Assembly (NCBI RefSeq): GCF_001278805.1 | Contig: NZ_CP012602.1 | Span: forward strand, 227,001-291,000 | From: Bacillus sp. FJAT-18017 | GTDB lineage: Bacteria; Bacillota; Bacilli; Bacillales; Cytobacillaceae | Length of the DNA stretch: 64,000 nt | Direction of reading: 5' to 3' | In this document: positions 34,699 through 44,371 of the stretch, piece by piece | How the letters are laid out: each line of letters begins with the position of its first letter | How positions within the stretch are numbered: position 1 is the stretch's first letter | Position numbers and translations under genes: made by a program | Notes under the pieces: generated by a model | Databases searched by the model: none | The model's input: only the letters and a program-made list of their open reading frames with translations | What the model was told of the DNA's origin: nothing

Positions 34699-36645
34699 TT
34701 AAAGAGCTTCCTTAATGACCTTCCTGTAATACATGATTGAAAGCAATCCAAATATGGAGTACAAAACGGTATAAAGGACCATAACCATAATCATCGGTGT
34801 CCATAATTCAGTTCCAAAGAAAAACCAGCCCGATTGGACGGCAAAATAACTGTGCAGGAGGCCGATCGCAAGTGGTATGCCGAAGTTGAACAACTGCTTT
34901 GCCTGGATTCCTTTTAACAGGTCATTACGGGTGAAACCGAGTTTCCGCAGAATTGTGTAGTTCGGCTTTTCATCTTCGCTCTCGTCCATTTGTTTAAAAT
35001 AGAGAATACAACCGGACGTAATTAGAAAGGTTAAACCCAAAAATCCGACAATAAACATAATTAATCCGAACGTCATTTTCTGATCTATTGACATTTGAAG
35101 GCGGGAATCATTGAAGTTACGTTCACTAAAAGAGTTGGCAAGGAAAAGCTCGTTTGCTTCCTCTAGTTTTTCTTCATGTTTTAATGTAATTCCAGTAAAG
35201 AGTGAAGATTTCTTTTGTATTTCTGGTAACAGGTCCTTCTCAAGCTTTTCAAATACACTATGGTCAACGATTGCAACAGGAGTGCCACCGCTAGTAAAAT
35301 ACCATGAAATATGATGCTCGTTTCTCATTCCTAGATAGGACTGTGAAATCACGAGATTCTTCCCTTTTAGTTCAATGTTTCCAGCATCCTTTAGAGGCAT
35401 GAACTTTTGGAGTGCATCGTGGTAGCCGGTAAAATACGTTTCATCGGGAGCAACAGCTGCTCCTTTTACACTTTCCTCACTTATAACTGAAATTTGCATA
35501 GAGTCAGAGTCTGAAATTCCTCCTTCAAATTCTGTTAGCATAATTTCCTCAAGATTAGCCGGAACTTGAATTACAGGGATTTCTTTCTTTGTAAAAGGGA
35601 TAGTATTCTCCTCCAGTAGGCTAGTAAACTGCCTGGCATCTTCCTGTGTTACAAATGCGAAATCAGCTGCAATATTTTTGCGGGCAGATTCTTCGGCAGA
35701 ATAGTAGGAGATGTAGCTTAATGAAAGCAATCCAATTGCAAGGGCAGATACGGTTGTAATGATTGTCAGCAACAGCGCATTTGATTTCATCCGGAACATT
35801 ATGCTCGAAAGGGACAGCACTTCATTGACTGTTAAATATCCGTCTTTCATTTTACGGATTAATTGAAAGACAAAGCTGACTGAGCCTTTGTAAAAAAAGT
35901 ATGTTCCTATGATGACCGATCCCAGGATAAAAATCATTGCCATGAATAGTTTGTTCATTTCTGTAATGTCACCACTAAACAGCCTTGAAGAAACATAATA
36001 ACCAGTGGCAATCAATCCAATGCCCATGATACCCATGAGAATTTCCCAAACAGACAATTTTTTTACCCGTGTCTCAGTTGAGCTAGTAACACGGAAAAGG
36101 GACAAAATACTCTGCCTTTTAATAAATGCATAATTCATGCACATGATTAATAAATAAATCAAACTAAAGACCCCAACTGTTTGATAAAAGGCCTGTGAAG
36201 AAAAATTAAGGCTCGCTTCCAGTTCAATTTGCAGGATTTTAAAGAGAATCATCATGATTAGCTTTGAAAAAGAAAACCCTATAAATATCCCAATCGCCAT
36301 GGAGCAAAAGTAAAGGATACAATTTTCGGCAGTGAGAATGCGGAATATCCGCGATTTCGTCATACCAATCAACTGGAATAAGCCAATCTCCTTGCTTCGG
36401 CGCTTAATAAAGATGTTATTTGCAAACAGCAGAAAAACTGTAACGATTCCAACTAGCAGGACCGATGCGGCCCTAATAGAAGCAGCGCCCTTGATGGTCC
36501 CTTTTGTCTCATCCATTGCAGGATCATATTGCAGGGTAACAAAAGCGAAATAAAGCGCTACAGTAAAGACCAATGCAAAGACATAAAGATAATAATTCTT
36601 TAGGTTCTTTTTCAGGTTTCGGAAAATGAGTGAATTAATGCTCAT
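34699..36645 (-). CDS. BceB-type ABC transporter permease
   Basis: The 648-residue FtsX-domain permease has one N-terminal helix, a FtsX block (about 55-300), a large extracellular loop (about 320-520) and a C-terminal helix group. This is the BceB layout for antimicrobial-peptide sensing and detoxification. The start is ATG at 36645 ([14 protein letters not shown]), which overlaps the ATPase gene by 11 bp. It partners with the ATPase and signals through the kinase encoded upstream. Probable ligands are bacitracin-like or lantibiotic-type peptides; which one is unknown. Confidence 0.92.
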   Translation of the reverse strand: MSINSLIFRNLKKNLKNYYLYVFALVFTVALYFAFVTLQYDPAMDETKGTIKGAASIRAASVLLVGIVTVFLLFANNIFIKRRSKEIGLFQLIGMTKSRIFRILTAENCILYFCSMAIGIFIGFSFSKLIMMILFKILQIELEASLNFSSQAFYQTVGVFSLIYLLIMCMNYAFIKRQSILSLFRVTSSTETRVKKLSVWEILMGIMGIGLIATGYYVSSRLFSGDITEMNKLFMAMIFILGSVIIGTYFFYKGSVSFVFQLIRKMKDGYLTVNEVLSLSSIMFRMKSNALLLTIITTVSALAIGLLSLSYISYYSAEESARKNIAADFAFVTQEDARQFTSLLEENTIPFTKKEIPVIQVPANLEEIMLTEFEGGISDSDSMQISVISEESVKGAAVAPDETYFTGYHDALQKFMPLKDAGNIELKGKNLVISQSYLGMRNEHHISWYFTSGGTPVAIVDHSVFEKLEKDLLPEIQKKSSLFTGITLKHEEKLEEANELFLANSFSERNFNDSRLQMSIDQKMTFGLIMFIVGFLGLTFLITSGCILYFKQMDESEDEKPNYTILRKLGFTRNDLLKGIQAKQLFNFGIPLAIGLLHSYFAVQSGWFFFGTELWTPMIMVMVLYTVLYSIFGLLSIMYYRKVIKEAL

Positions 36646-37396
36646 ATTGTACACCGCCCAAAACACCCTGGGTTTTGATGATATCCTTGAAGAAAGCCTG
36701 CCGCGTTTCATCGCCCTTGGTCAGCTGTGTATAAATCTGGCCATCTTTAATGAAAATTACCCGGCTACAATAGCTAGCTGCCGCGGGGTCATGGGTAACC
36801 ATTACAATGGTTGAGTGCCGTTTCACATTTAATTGGCTAAGCTTGTTTAATAGGTCAGAAGCTGATTTTGAATCCAGGGCTCCTGTCGGTTCGTCAGCAA
36901 AAATAATGCTAGGCTCATGGATGAATGCCCGCGCTGCTGATGTCCGTTGTTTTTGCCCGCCGGAGATTTCATTCGGGTATTTATCCTTGAGTTCATAGAT
37001 GCCAAGCTCTTCGGCGACCTGCTTAAACTTTGCGTCTGCTTCCTTCTTTGAGATGTTGGCAATGGACAGTGGCAGAAGAATGTTTTCCTTCACTGTCAAT
37101 GTATCGAGCAAATTGTATTCTTGAAATATGAAACCAAGGTGGTTTTTCCGAAATTCAGCAAGCTGCTTTTCCTTCATTCCGGTAATTTCTTTACCTTCAA
37201 TTTTTATTGTTCCATGTGTAACAAAATCAATAGAAGAGAGTACATTCAACAGGGTTGTTTTTCCTGATCCAGAGGCGCCCATAATGCTCACAAACTCTCC
37301 TTTTTCAATTGAAATATCGAGGCCTCTTAGCACTTCCTGTCTATTGAACCGGTTGCCGTATGCTTTATCTATCCTTGCTGCTTCCAATATCTTCAT
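36635..37396 (-). CDS. BceA-type ABC transporter ATPase
   Basis: The 253-residue ATPase has Walker A GASGSGKT (40-47), Q-loop FQEYNLL, signature ISGGQKQR, Walker [13 protein letters not shown] and H-loop VTHD, the MacB/BceA pattern. The start is ATG at 37396, 10 nt after AAGGAG. It begins about 100 bp after the kinase gene, downstream of a BceR-like palindrome, so it likely has its own inducible promoter. Confidence 0.94.
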   Translation of the reverse strand: MKILEAARIDKAYGNRFNRQEVLRGLDISIEKGEFVSIMGASGSGKTTLLNVLSSIDFVTHGTIKIEGKEITGMKEKQLAEFRKNHLGFIFQEYNLLDTLTVKENILLPLSIANISKKEADAKFKQVAEELGIYELKDKYPNEISGGQKQRTSAARAFIHEPSIIFADEPTGALDSKSASDLLNKLSQLNVKRHSTIVMVTHDPAAASYCSRVIFIKDGQIYTQLTKGDETRQAFFKDIIKTQGVLGGVQYEH

Positions 37397-37488
37397 AACT
37401 TGCACACTCCTTTAAATCCTTCGATACGTCTATCATACCGGCATTCCGGTCCTGCTTTCCTTTGATTCATCTAACAAAAGCAGAAAAG

Positions 37489-37512
37489 CATGTGACATTT
37501 TTGTCACATGCC
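37489..37512. promoter_or_regulatory. BceR-like operator upstream of the ABC genes
   Basis: The core TGACATTTTTGTCA (37493-37506) fits the TNACA-N4-TGTNA pattern described for BceR-type regulators. It extends to a 10-bp perfect inverted repeat with arms 37489-37498 and 37503-37512. It overlaps the stop codon of the kinase gene and lies about 95 bp upstream of the ATPase start. Confidence 0.78.
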
Positions 37513-38505
37513 TGAAAGCTCGTTGAAAGCATTTCTCTTTGGAAAGGTAAGTGTAAATACTGATCCTTCTCCTGGGGTTGAAATGACACTAATGGAAATC
37601 AATAGGGGGGATGCGGCTTTTTTTGCAAGATAAAGTCCCATTCCCGTTGCTTTATTATCATGATGCTTGGATGTGGATGTATAGCCTTTATCAAATATCC
37701 GGGACAAGTCCCTTGCTGATATCCCTGTTCCAAAATCCTTTATTTCAAGGACCGTACCGCCGTTATAATCAAAGGACCGAATAGTTATATCTGCCGTTTC
37801 ATTGCTGTATTTGACGGCATTAGTCAACAGTTGCCTTATGATAAAGCCAGCCCATTTTGCATCAGTCAGCACTTCGGAACCTTCGAATACCGTTTCGAAA
37901 CCTATGCCTTTTTGCATGCACCATGATTGGAGTGTTTTAATTTCGGAAAATACTAGCTGGCGTAAATCGACTTTTTCAATATACAAGTCGTTCTCCATGA
38001 AAGGAATCCGCTTCTGGTGAAGCTGTTGGTCTAATAAAAGGTGGATTCTTAGCCATTCATATTGAAGGCTTGCCTTTGAATCTTTATTGTCAAGCCTATC
38101 TATGATCAGCTGCATAGCCGTTAAAGGTGTCTTCACTTCATGAATCCAAGACAATAATTCATCCTTTTGCTTTTCTAATGAATTTTGCTTAAACGATATA
38201 TCTTTCTTTAATTCAGTTGCTTGCAGTGTAATCGTATCTCTGACCATTTTCTCGAAAGGTCTTTCAGCCTCAATACTGCTGCTTGTAGTAAGGTTCGTTT
38301 CCTTGAGTGTTTTGTAAAAGCGGGTCTCTTTATGGTAGCGATAGAATAAAAACACTAGGAAAAGGCAGGATGACAGAAAGACAATATAAAGAAGTGATTC
38401 TACCGGGAGGGTCGGATCAACATAAGCAATGAAAAGGGATAGGAGTTCAAGTGCCACGAACATGGCAATCCAACTCTTTCTTTCAACAAGGAAATCCTTA
38501 AACAT
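37504..38505 (-). CDS. BceS-type sensor histidine kinase
   Basis: The 333-residue intramembrane-sensing kinase has two helices close together at the N-terminus (about 10-55) with almost no extracellular loop, the phospho-acceptor in WIHEVKTPLTAM, and an HATPase domain with DFGTGI and ATGMGLYLA. It overlaps the regulator gene by 8 bp. BceS kinases do not bind the drug themselves but sense transporter activity, which suits the downstream ABC pair. Confidence 0.93.
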   Translation of the reverse strand: MFKDFLVERKSWIAMFVALELLSLFIAYVDPTLPVESLLYIVFLSSCLFLVFLFYRYHKETRFYKTLKETNLTTSSSIEAERPFEKMVRDTITLQATELKKDISFKQNSLEKQKDELLSWIHEVKTPLTAMQLIIDRLDNKDSKASLQYEWLRIHLLLDQQLHQKRIPFMENDLYIEKVDLRQLVFSEIKTLQSWCMQKGIGFETVFEGSEVLTDAKWAGFIIRQLLTNAVKYSNETADITIRSFDYNGGTVLEIKDFGTGISARDLSRIFDKGYTSTSKHHDNKATGMGLYLAKKAASPLLISISVISTPGEGSVFTLTFPKRNAFNELSGM

Positions 38506-39196
38506 ATCCGCTTGCCTCTTCCAGAGCAATATATCCCTGACCAACCTTCGTTTCAATGAATATCCCAAGCTCAATTTTATCGAGCTTTTTCCGGAGGCGG
38601 TTTATATTGACTGTCAATGTGTTGTCGCTCACGAACCTCTCATCGTCCCAAAGGCTTTTAATTAAATCCTCTCTGGAGACAATGTTGTTTTTTTGTTCTA
38701 TCAAGACCCTTAATATGTAAATTTCGTTTCTTGTCAGCTCAACTGTACCTATTTCATTGGCTACTGTGTTGTTCTCGTAGTTGACAGTAGCTCCGCACCA
38801 TACCTTTAAGGTTTGGGGCTTTTCTACATTGTAGTTGTGGACCCTTCGCAATATGGCCTGGATTTTTGCTATTAAAACATCAAAGTGAAATGGCTTCTGG
38901 ACGAAGTCATCAGCACCAAGCTGCATTGACATAACCTGGTCGGCTGGATGATCACGTGAGGAAAGAAAAATAATCGGTACCTTCGAATGGGACCTGATTA
39001 ATCGGCACCAATGGAATCCGTCAAACCTCGGCAACTGGATATCAATAATGACCAAATGAGGCATGATTTCCGTAAATTCAGACATCACCTGGCCAAAATC
39101 GCGTACCCCGTGTACTTCGTAAGACCATTGCGTAAGCCTGTCTTTCATTTCCGCAAATAATGTTTCATCATCTTCTATAAGCAGCAATTTAAACAT
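38498..39196 (-). CDS. BceR-type response regulator
   Basis: This is a 232-residue OmpR-family regulator. The receiver has the phosphorylated Asp52 in VIIDIQLP and the conserved Lys in FVQKPFHF. The C-terminal winged helix contains the ELTRNEIYILRVL and VSDNTLTVNINRLRKKL segments. It should bind the palindrome at 37489-37512 and activate the ABC genes. First gene of the minus-strand module. Confidence 0.94.
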   Translation of the reverse strand: MFKLLLIEDDETLFAEMKDRLTQWSYEVHGVRDFGQVMSEFTEIMPHLVIIDIQLPRFDGFHWCRLIRSHSKVPIIFLSSRDHPADQVMSMQLGADDFVQKPFHFDVLIAKIQAILRRVHNYNVEKPQTLKVWCGATVNYENNTVANEIGTVELTRNEIYILRVLIEQKNNIVSREDLIKSLWDDERFVSDNTLTVNINRLRKKLDKIELGIFIETKVGQGYIALEEASGYV

Positions 39197-39315
39197 TTTT
39201 TCACCACCTTAAGTTTAACTCTATCAATATTTTATAAAAAATGTCTATGGTATAGGAACCTACCCATTGCATTTTTGTTGTAAATAAAATCGGATTAGAA
39301 ACGTGATTAACCTTA

Positions 39316-39427
39316 TATGTTCGGGTATTAGCGTTTATTTTTTTGACACATTAAAGGCGAACATTGGTTATTGACTTAGAAGCCAATTTGGCATACTATT
39401 AGCTTTGTGTTTTTAAAGGCGAACATT
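39316..39427 (+). promoter_or_regulatory. PurR-like boxes and promoter of the second NCS2 gene
   Basis: Three copies related to the PurBox (AWWWCCGAACWWT) occur. One is on the minus strand at 39316-39328 (GTTCGG core). Two exact copies of AAAGGCGAACATT lie at 39353-39365 and 39415-39427, within a shared 15-bp direct repeat. Between the last two lies a promoter, TTGACT (39371-39376)-N17-TACTAT (39394-39399). Each box has two mismatches to consensus and the inverted spacing (24 bp) is wider than the 16-17 bp of B. subtilis operators. Confidence 0.55.
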
Positions 39428-39471
39428 TAAATGACGAAGTTAGTTAATATATGCCTTTTGGGGGAAGTAGA

Positions 39472-40755
39472 ATGGAAAAGTTATTTAAACTTCAAGATTT
39501 GAAGACAAATATACGAACTGAAATTATGGCTGGCTTTACTACGTTTATGGCGATGGCCTATATCATCGTCGTTAATCCAGCGATACTTTCAGCATCAGGC
39601 GTGCCTTTCAACCAAGTGTTTACGGCAACTATTATAGCTGCTGCTGTGGGTACCTTAATCATGGCATTGTTCGGAAACTACCCAATTGCGATTGCTCCTG
39701 GGATGGGCTTGAACGCCTATTTTGCGAGTGTTGTGGCCACTCATGGAGTCAGCTACCAAATTGTATTCGGAGCGGTTTTCCTAGCCGGGATTTTATTTTT
39801 ACTATTGTCCCTAACTAAATTCCGCGAGATGCTCATTGAAGCAATCCCAGATTCCTTGAAATACGCCATTACGTCGGGTATTGGCTTGTTCATTGCCTTC
39901 CTCGGTTTAAAAATGTCTGGTATCGTTGCAGCTAACCCTGAAACTCTTGTCTCAATTGGTGACCTTCATAAACCGGGAACCCTCCTGGCAATAGGAGGCT
40001 TGCTTATTACTCTTATCCTCCTTGCCCGAAATGTGAAGGGGGCGCTGTTTATCGGAATGCTGGTAACAGCAGTTATTGGATACTTTCTTGGCATGCTAAA
40101 AATAGATGGAATTGTTTCATCACCGCCATCTATTGTTCTATTTGATATGGATCTTGCAGGTGTTTTTTCAAATGGATTATATACTGTGGTGTTTGCCTTC
40201 TTACTGGTGACACTCTTTGATACAACGGGAACCTTAATAGGTGTTACTGAACAGGCTGGACTAGTGGAAAATGGCAAGTTAAAAAGGGCAAAAGCAGCCT
40301 TAAGCGCGGATGCGGTTGCCACTACGGTCGGCGCGGCGCTTGGCACAAGCCCATCCACCGCTTATATTGAGTCTTCTACAGGCGTTGCGGCTGGCGGCAG
40401 GTCAGGGCTTACAGCTTTGACGGTCAGCGGACTGTTTATCGCGGCACTATTCTTCTCACCGCTCGTGGGTGCTATTGCCGGACTGCCCGCAATTACTGCC
40501 CCAGCATTAATCATTGTTGGCTGCTACATGATGGAGGGGTTAGCGAAAATTAATTGGAAAGCATTTGATGAGGCGTTTCCTGCATTTATTATTATCCTCA
40601 CAATGCCGCTTACCTCAAGCATCGCCACAGGTATTTCTCTAGGCTTCATTGCATATCCGATTATTAAGCTTGTAAGCGGGAAAGCACGAAACATTCATCC
40701 GCTTATCTATGTTTTTGGGATTATTTTCGTAATCCAAATGTCTTTCTTCTCTTAA
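39472..40755 (+). CDS. NCS2-family guanine/hypoxanthine permease (PbuG/PbuO-like)
   Basis: The 427-residue purine permease has about 12 membrane segments, RTEIMAGFTTFMAMAYIIVVNPAIL, PGMGLNAYF and TSPSTAYIESSTGVAAGGRSGL, typical of PbuG/PbuO/AzgA transporters. The start is ATG at 39472 after GGGGGAAG. The upstream PurR-like boxes suggest repression when purines are plentiful. It is a paralogue of the permease at 22.9 kb. Confidence 0.92.
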   Translation: MEKLFKLQDLKTNIRTEIMAGFTTFMAMAYIIVVNPAILSASGVPFNQVFTATIIAAAVGTLIMALFGNYPIAIAPGMGLNAYFASVVATHGVSYQIVFGAVFLAGILFLLLSLTKFREMLIEAIPDSLKYAITSGIGLFIAFLGLKMSGIVAANPETLVSIGDLHKPGTLLAIGGLLITLILLARNVKGALFIGMLVTAVIGYFLGMLKIDGIVSSPPSIVLFDMDLAGVFSNGLYTVVFAFLLVTLFDTTGTLIGVTEQAGLVENGKLKRAKAALSADAVATTVGAALGTSPSTAYIESSTGVAAGGRSGLTALTVSGLFIAALFFSPLVGAIAGLPAITAPALIIVGCYMMEGLAKINWKAFDEAFPAFIIILTMPLTSSIATGISLGFIAYPIIKLVSGKARNIHPLIYVFGIIFVIQMSFFS

Positions 40756-40797
40756 GCCTGTTTCCTGGGTCCTCTTGGTCCCAGGGACAGGCTTTTG
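40755..40797 (+). terminator. Terminator after the second NCS2 gene
   Basis: A 14-bp stem with few mismatches (GCCTGTTTCCTGGG with CCCAGGGACAGGC) ends in TTTTGTTTTTT. Confidence 0.87.
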
Positions 40798-40890
40798 TTT
40801 TTTCATAAAGCGGACTGTATGCTAGGTGGCTTCCTCTCGCTTTTCTACCACCAAAATACCCTCTAAATCTGCCAATTGTATTTGCTACTC

Positions 40891-40904
40891 TCATACTAGT
40901 ATGA
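40891..40904. promoter_or_regulatory. Perfect 14-bp palindrome upstream of the TauE/SafE gene
   Basis: TCATACTAGTATGA is a perfect palindrome 150 bp before the exporter ATG. With flanking CT and AG it can be extended with one mismatch. It looks like a dimeric regulator site; the regulator is not in this window. Confidence 0.5.
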
Positions 40905-41054
40905 AAGAGGGCTTTATATGTAGGAGATGATTGGTAGCTTAGTTCGTGAAAGGTGAAAATTATATTAATAAGTAAGTCTTATGGTTTTTCATTAAAATAT
41001 ATGAATATCCTTATTATCCTCGAGTGCTTATACTGTAACTGGAGGTGGAACAGG

Positions 41055-41786
41055 ATGGAATATATGTTGATGTTTCTAATCGGAGTTTGTGCAACAACCT
41101 TGGGTACATTGGCAGGAGGTGGCGGGATGATTAACCTGCCCGCTATGCTGCTTCTCGGGATGCCTCCCCATTCAGCAATTGGTGCCAACAAGGTGTCGAA
41201 TACATTTAGTTCACTTTCAAGCTTTTATCATCTTTATCGTAAAAAAGAGATATCCATAAAGGAATCATTCTGGATTATCCCGGTCAGCCTGCTTGGAGGG
41301 GTGAGTGGAGGCTATATAGCCTCAAAGATTTCTCCGGAAAACATGTATATTGTTGCTGTTTTTCTCTTGGTCTTTGCGTTTTTAACTTCCTTTCTAGCAA
41401 AAGGAGGCTTTAATGGAAACAAGCCTCTGCGTATGAATAAACTGAGTGTCCCGGGCCTTTACGGAATTGGCATGTATGACGGGGTGTTTGGACCAGGGCA
41501 AGGGACGCTGATGTTTTATCTGTTTAGCCATTTAAATATGGCCTATATCAAGGCTGTCGGTCTGGTGCGGCTTGCTACCTTTTCTAGCTGTATAGGCGCG
41601 GCAGCCACATACATTGCCACTGATAAAATCATCTGGCCCATGACACTGGCACTTATGATTGGATCGGTGACTGGGGCACAGATGGGTGTCAGGATTGCTG
41701 AAAAAATGAATCCCAAGTTTGTTAAGCCGATTCTTAGACTGACTACTTTAGCACTAATTATTCAAGTCACCGTGGAATTACTATAA
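41055..41786 (+). CDS. TauE/SafE-family anion exporter
   Basis: The 243-residue membrane protein has about eight helices and the family's repeated Gly-rich motif (LGTLAGGGGMINLPAMLLLG; GIGMYDGVFGPGQGTLM). The start is ATG at 41055 after GGAGGTGG; a longer frame from 40953 has no ribosome site. These proteins are thought to move sulfite, sulfoacetate or similar anions. The substrate is not inferable. Confidence 0.88.
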   Translation: MEYMLMFLIGVCATTLGTLAGGGGMINLPAMLLLGMPPHSAIGANKVSNTFSSLSSFYHLYRKKEISIKESFWIIPVSLLGGVSGGYIASKISPENMYIVAVFLLVFAFLTSFLAKGGFNGNKPLRMNKLSVPGLYGIGMYDGVFGPGQGTLMFYLFSHLNMAYIKAVGLVRLATFSSCIGAAATYIATDKIIWPMTLALMIGSVTGAQMGVRIAEKMNPKFVKPILRLTTLALIIQVTVELL

Positions 41787-41886
41787 TTTTCTTGATATGA
41801 GTGAAAAATGGATAAAAATGATTAATATGACCTGTTAATTTCCGTTATTTAACAATATCCAGGAGAATAGATGCATCGCTTTTTGA

Positions 41887-41920
41887 AGAAATTTTCCGAA
41901 TCAAGGGGAATTTCTTTTTT
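41887..41920 (+). terminator. Terminator after the TauE/SafE gene
   Basis: An 11-bp stem (41887-41897 with 41905-41915, two G-T pairs) has a 7-nt loop and a T6 tail. Confidence 0.8.
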
Positions 41921-42066
41921 GTGAGGAAAAGAAAATATGTAATATGACCTATTTTAATAATAAAGATACATTAAAATGGAAGTAATTGCTAAACAGGAGG
42001 TATTTATTCTGAATATTCCCCATGTTAAGATTACTCTTGTACTTCCAAATGAAAGGGGAAAAGCAA

Positions 42067-44190
42067 TTGAATACGAAGAAATTGCTATCATTACTTACAA
42101 CGGGGGCCCTCGCTTTGTCTTTGGCTGTGCCATTTGGGCCAAGCTCCTCCAAGGTTCAGGCAAAAACAACTCCTGATTGGAACGTCGAACGGTATGGGGA
42201 CCGGGTTGACATTGATGGACAGCTGAACCAGCTGTCACAGAATGAATCTTTTTTGAAACAGGCAGAGAAAAGCATTGAGGAGCAAGCCGCAAATATTAAC
42301 TTTAATGAAACTCCAGCAGCTTCAAATACATCTGCCCAAAGTACATTTACTTATGATGGCGGAACTAAGCAATTTTTAAATAGAAACTTGAAGTTTAAGC
42401 CTTTCACCCTGCGTAGTGTTGGCGAAAACGTTGAAATTTGGGTGGCAAATGACCTTGCGTTCCCAGCTGGAGATACGCGTCCTGCTCATGTGGTAACACA
42501 GCAACAGGTAGATAAACTCCGCGATGAGTTTGATAATAATATCTATCCTAAGGCAACTGCATTTTTCGGTACTCCTGATGTCCATGATGGTTCAAAATCG
42601 CCGCTAGCTGGTCGAAATGTACCAGCCGGGTATTATGAGGGCAGTGATAAAATTATCATGCTCGTCGATAATATCCAGGATGATAATTATAAAGATCCTA
42701 CTTATCCATTCTTTGTGGCCGGTTTCTACTGGCAAACACTAGAAAACTATATTGATAGAAACATCATTACCATTGACACAAACAGCTGGGAGACACGCCT
42801 GGAATCCACTTTCTTCGGAACGACTATTCATGAGCTTCAGCACTTGATTCACGCTGACAACGATGGGGCCGAAGAAACATGGATTAACGAAGGAATGTCG
42901 ACGTTCTCCGAGTACCTTGGCGGCTATGGCCATGATGATAGTTCAATAAACTTTTATCTTGACCATCCTGAAAACTCATTGGTGAACTGGGATGACCATA
43001 GAAGTGCTAAAACTGGTCCTGAGACCATTGCCGATTATGGACAGGTGTATCTGTTCACTCTTTATATGAACGATAAATTCGGACGTGAATTCATTCGCGA
43101 CCTGGCACTAAGTGAAACACAGGGTATTAATAGTGTAAATGACATCTTGAAGAAGCATGGTATTGAAAAAGACTTCACTCAGCTTTACCAGGACTTCATT
43201 ACAGCGCTAACACTGGATTCTGACCGTGTTGGAGGCGGCGTTTACAATTTCGATAGCATCGACCTACGTGATGTTGTTGTTGATAAGCAAGGCACTAAGC
43301 GCGGTAAAACAGTAGATTTTGAAAAAGCGGTTAAGTTTGAAAAAGAAGGCGTTCCGGCGTGGGGCGGTGATTTTAAAGCGCTAGACTTCCAGGAAAAAAT
43401 CAGGTCAATTGAGTTTGATGGCGTTGACTTCTTAGGTACTCCTTGGACCTCTGTTGCCTCACCAACAGATGCAGCAAACAAAGTCCTTTGGGGCGGTTCC
43501 GGTGATGAAGCTGATAATGCGCTTGTATTTGAGGCTGACCTTACTGGCGTCCAAAATGCTACTTTAAATTTTGATAATTACCTTGATATTGAGGAACAAT
43601 GGGACTTCGGTGTTGTTCAGGTGTCTACAGATGGCGGCAAGACATGGAAGAGCCTGGCGAATGAAAATACACGCAGTGATGTGGTGGAGCAAGGCTATCC
43701 AAAAATCAAAGAAAACGTTCCTGGCTTTACCGGAAACCTTAAAGTATGGCAAAAGGAATCTTTTGACCTTAGTGGATATGCGGGCAAGAAAGTACATGTT
43801 GCATTCCGTTATTTGACAGACTGGGGCCATACAGATGGCGGCTGGTTCATTGACAATGTATCAATCCCGGAAATCAACTTTACAGCGGATGGCAGATCAA
43901 CAGATAGTTTCATGTCCTTCCAAGAACTTGCTGGCCAATATGTAAACTACACAGTAACCTTCATTAATGAAACAGAAGTTGGTAATAAGAAGGGTGCAAA
44001 GACAAATTACAAAGTTATCACAGTTGATCCATTCAATGTGACAGAAAAAGATGCGCTAACATTAAGGCAGCTTTTCCAGAACGGTAAAAACTACATGATT
44101 ACGTCATATGCAGCTCCTGCGGACGATAAAAATCCGGTAGACTTTACTTATGAGGTGAAGTTGAAGGAAAAAGGGCCATTAAAGAAATAA
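42067..44190 (+). CDS. Secreted M6 metalloprotease (immune inhibitor A-like)
   Basis: The protease has a Sec signal peptide (LLSLLTTGALALSLAVPFG, then basic and VQAK), a propeptide and a zinc motif HELQH (His255 to His259 of 707) with the third-ligand region in EETWINEGMSTFSEY. The C-terminal half has immune inhibitor A-type domains (DNYLDIEEQWDFGVVQVSTDGGKTWKS; GGWFIDNVSI). I chose the TTG at 42067 because GAAAGGGGAAAAG lies just upstream. ATG at 42052 or 42022 are alternatives with weaker sites. It should degrade host or environmental proteins. Monocistronic. Confidence 0.88.
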   Translation: MNTKKLLSLLTTGALALSLAVPFGPSSSKVQAKTTPDWNVERYGDRVDIDGQLNQLSQNESFLKQAEKSIEEQAANINFNETPAASNTSAQSTFTYDGGTKQFLNRNLKFKPFTLRSVGENVEIWVANDLAFPAGDTRPAHVVTQQQVDKLRDEFDNNIYPKATAFFGTPDVHDGSKSPLAGRNVPAGYYEGSDKIIMLVDNIQDDNYKDPTYPFFVAGFYWQTLENYIDRNIITIDTNSWETRLESTFFGTTIHELQHLIHADNDGAEETWINEGMSTFSEYLGGYGHDDSSINFYLDHPENSLVNWDDHRSAKTGPETIADYGQVYLFTLYMNDKFGREFIRDLALSETQGINSVNDILKKHGIEKDFTQLYQDFITALTLDSDRVGGGVYNFDSIDLRDVVVDKQGTKRGKTVDFEKAVKFEKEGVPAWGGDFKALDFQEKIRSIEFDGVDFLGTPWTSVASPTDAANKVLWGGSGDEADNALVFEADLTGVQNATLNFDNYLDIEEQWDFGVVQVSTDGGKTWKSLANENTRSDVVEQGYPKIKENVPGFTGNLKVWQKESFDLSGYAGKKVHVAFRYLTDWGHTDGGWFIDNVSIPEINFTADGRSTDSFMSFQELAGQYVNYTVTFINETEVGNKKGAKTNYKVITVDPFNVTEKDALTLRQLFQNGKNYMITSYAAPADDKNPVDFTYEVKLKEKGPLKK

Positions 44191-44201
44191 TAGCAAATTG
44201 G

Positions 44202-44235
44202 GAACCTCATTCCACCAGGAGTGGGGTTCCTTTTT
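44202..44235 (+). terminator. Terminator after the M6 protease gene
   Basis: GGAACCTCATTCC pairs with GGAGTGGGGTTCC (about 12 bp with a wobble), has a short loop and is followed by T5. Confidence 0.85.
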
Positions 44236-44268
44236 GTCTCGTTAAAGTTTCTATTAAAATGTAAGCTA

Positions 44269-44297
44269 TTGACATACATAATTGTGATATGATATTT
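44269..44297 (+). promoter_or_regulatory. SigA-type promoter of htpG
   Basis: TTGACA at 44269-44274 and ATATTT at 44292-44297 are 17 nt apart, just upstream of the CIRCE operator. Confidence 0.68.
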
Positions 44298-44308
44298 AAA
44301 TAGTGGGA

Positions 44309-44335
44309 TTAGCACTCTCGTGATCAGAGTGCTAA
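44309..44335. promoter_or_regulatory. CIRCE operator (HrcA binding site)
   Basis: TTAGCACTC-N9-GAGTGCTAA is a perfect match in both 9-bp arms and in spacing. It lies 37 bp before the htpG ATG and just after the -10 region, where HrcA binding would block transcription. Confidence 0.96.
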
Positions 44336-44371
44336 CGAATAATTTCTACAATAAGGAAAGGGGAAATAAAT

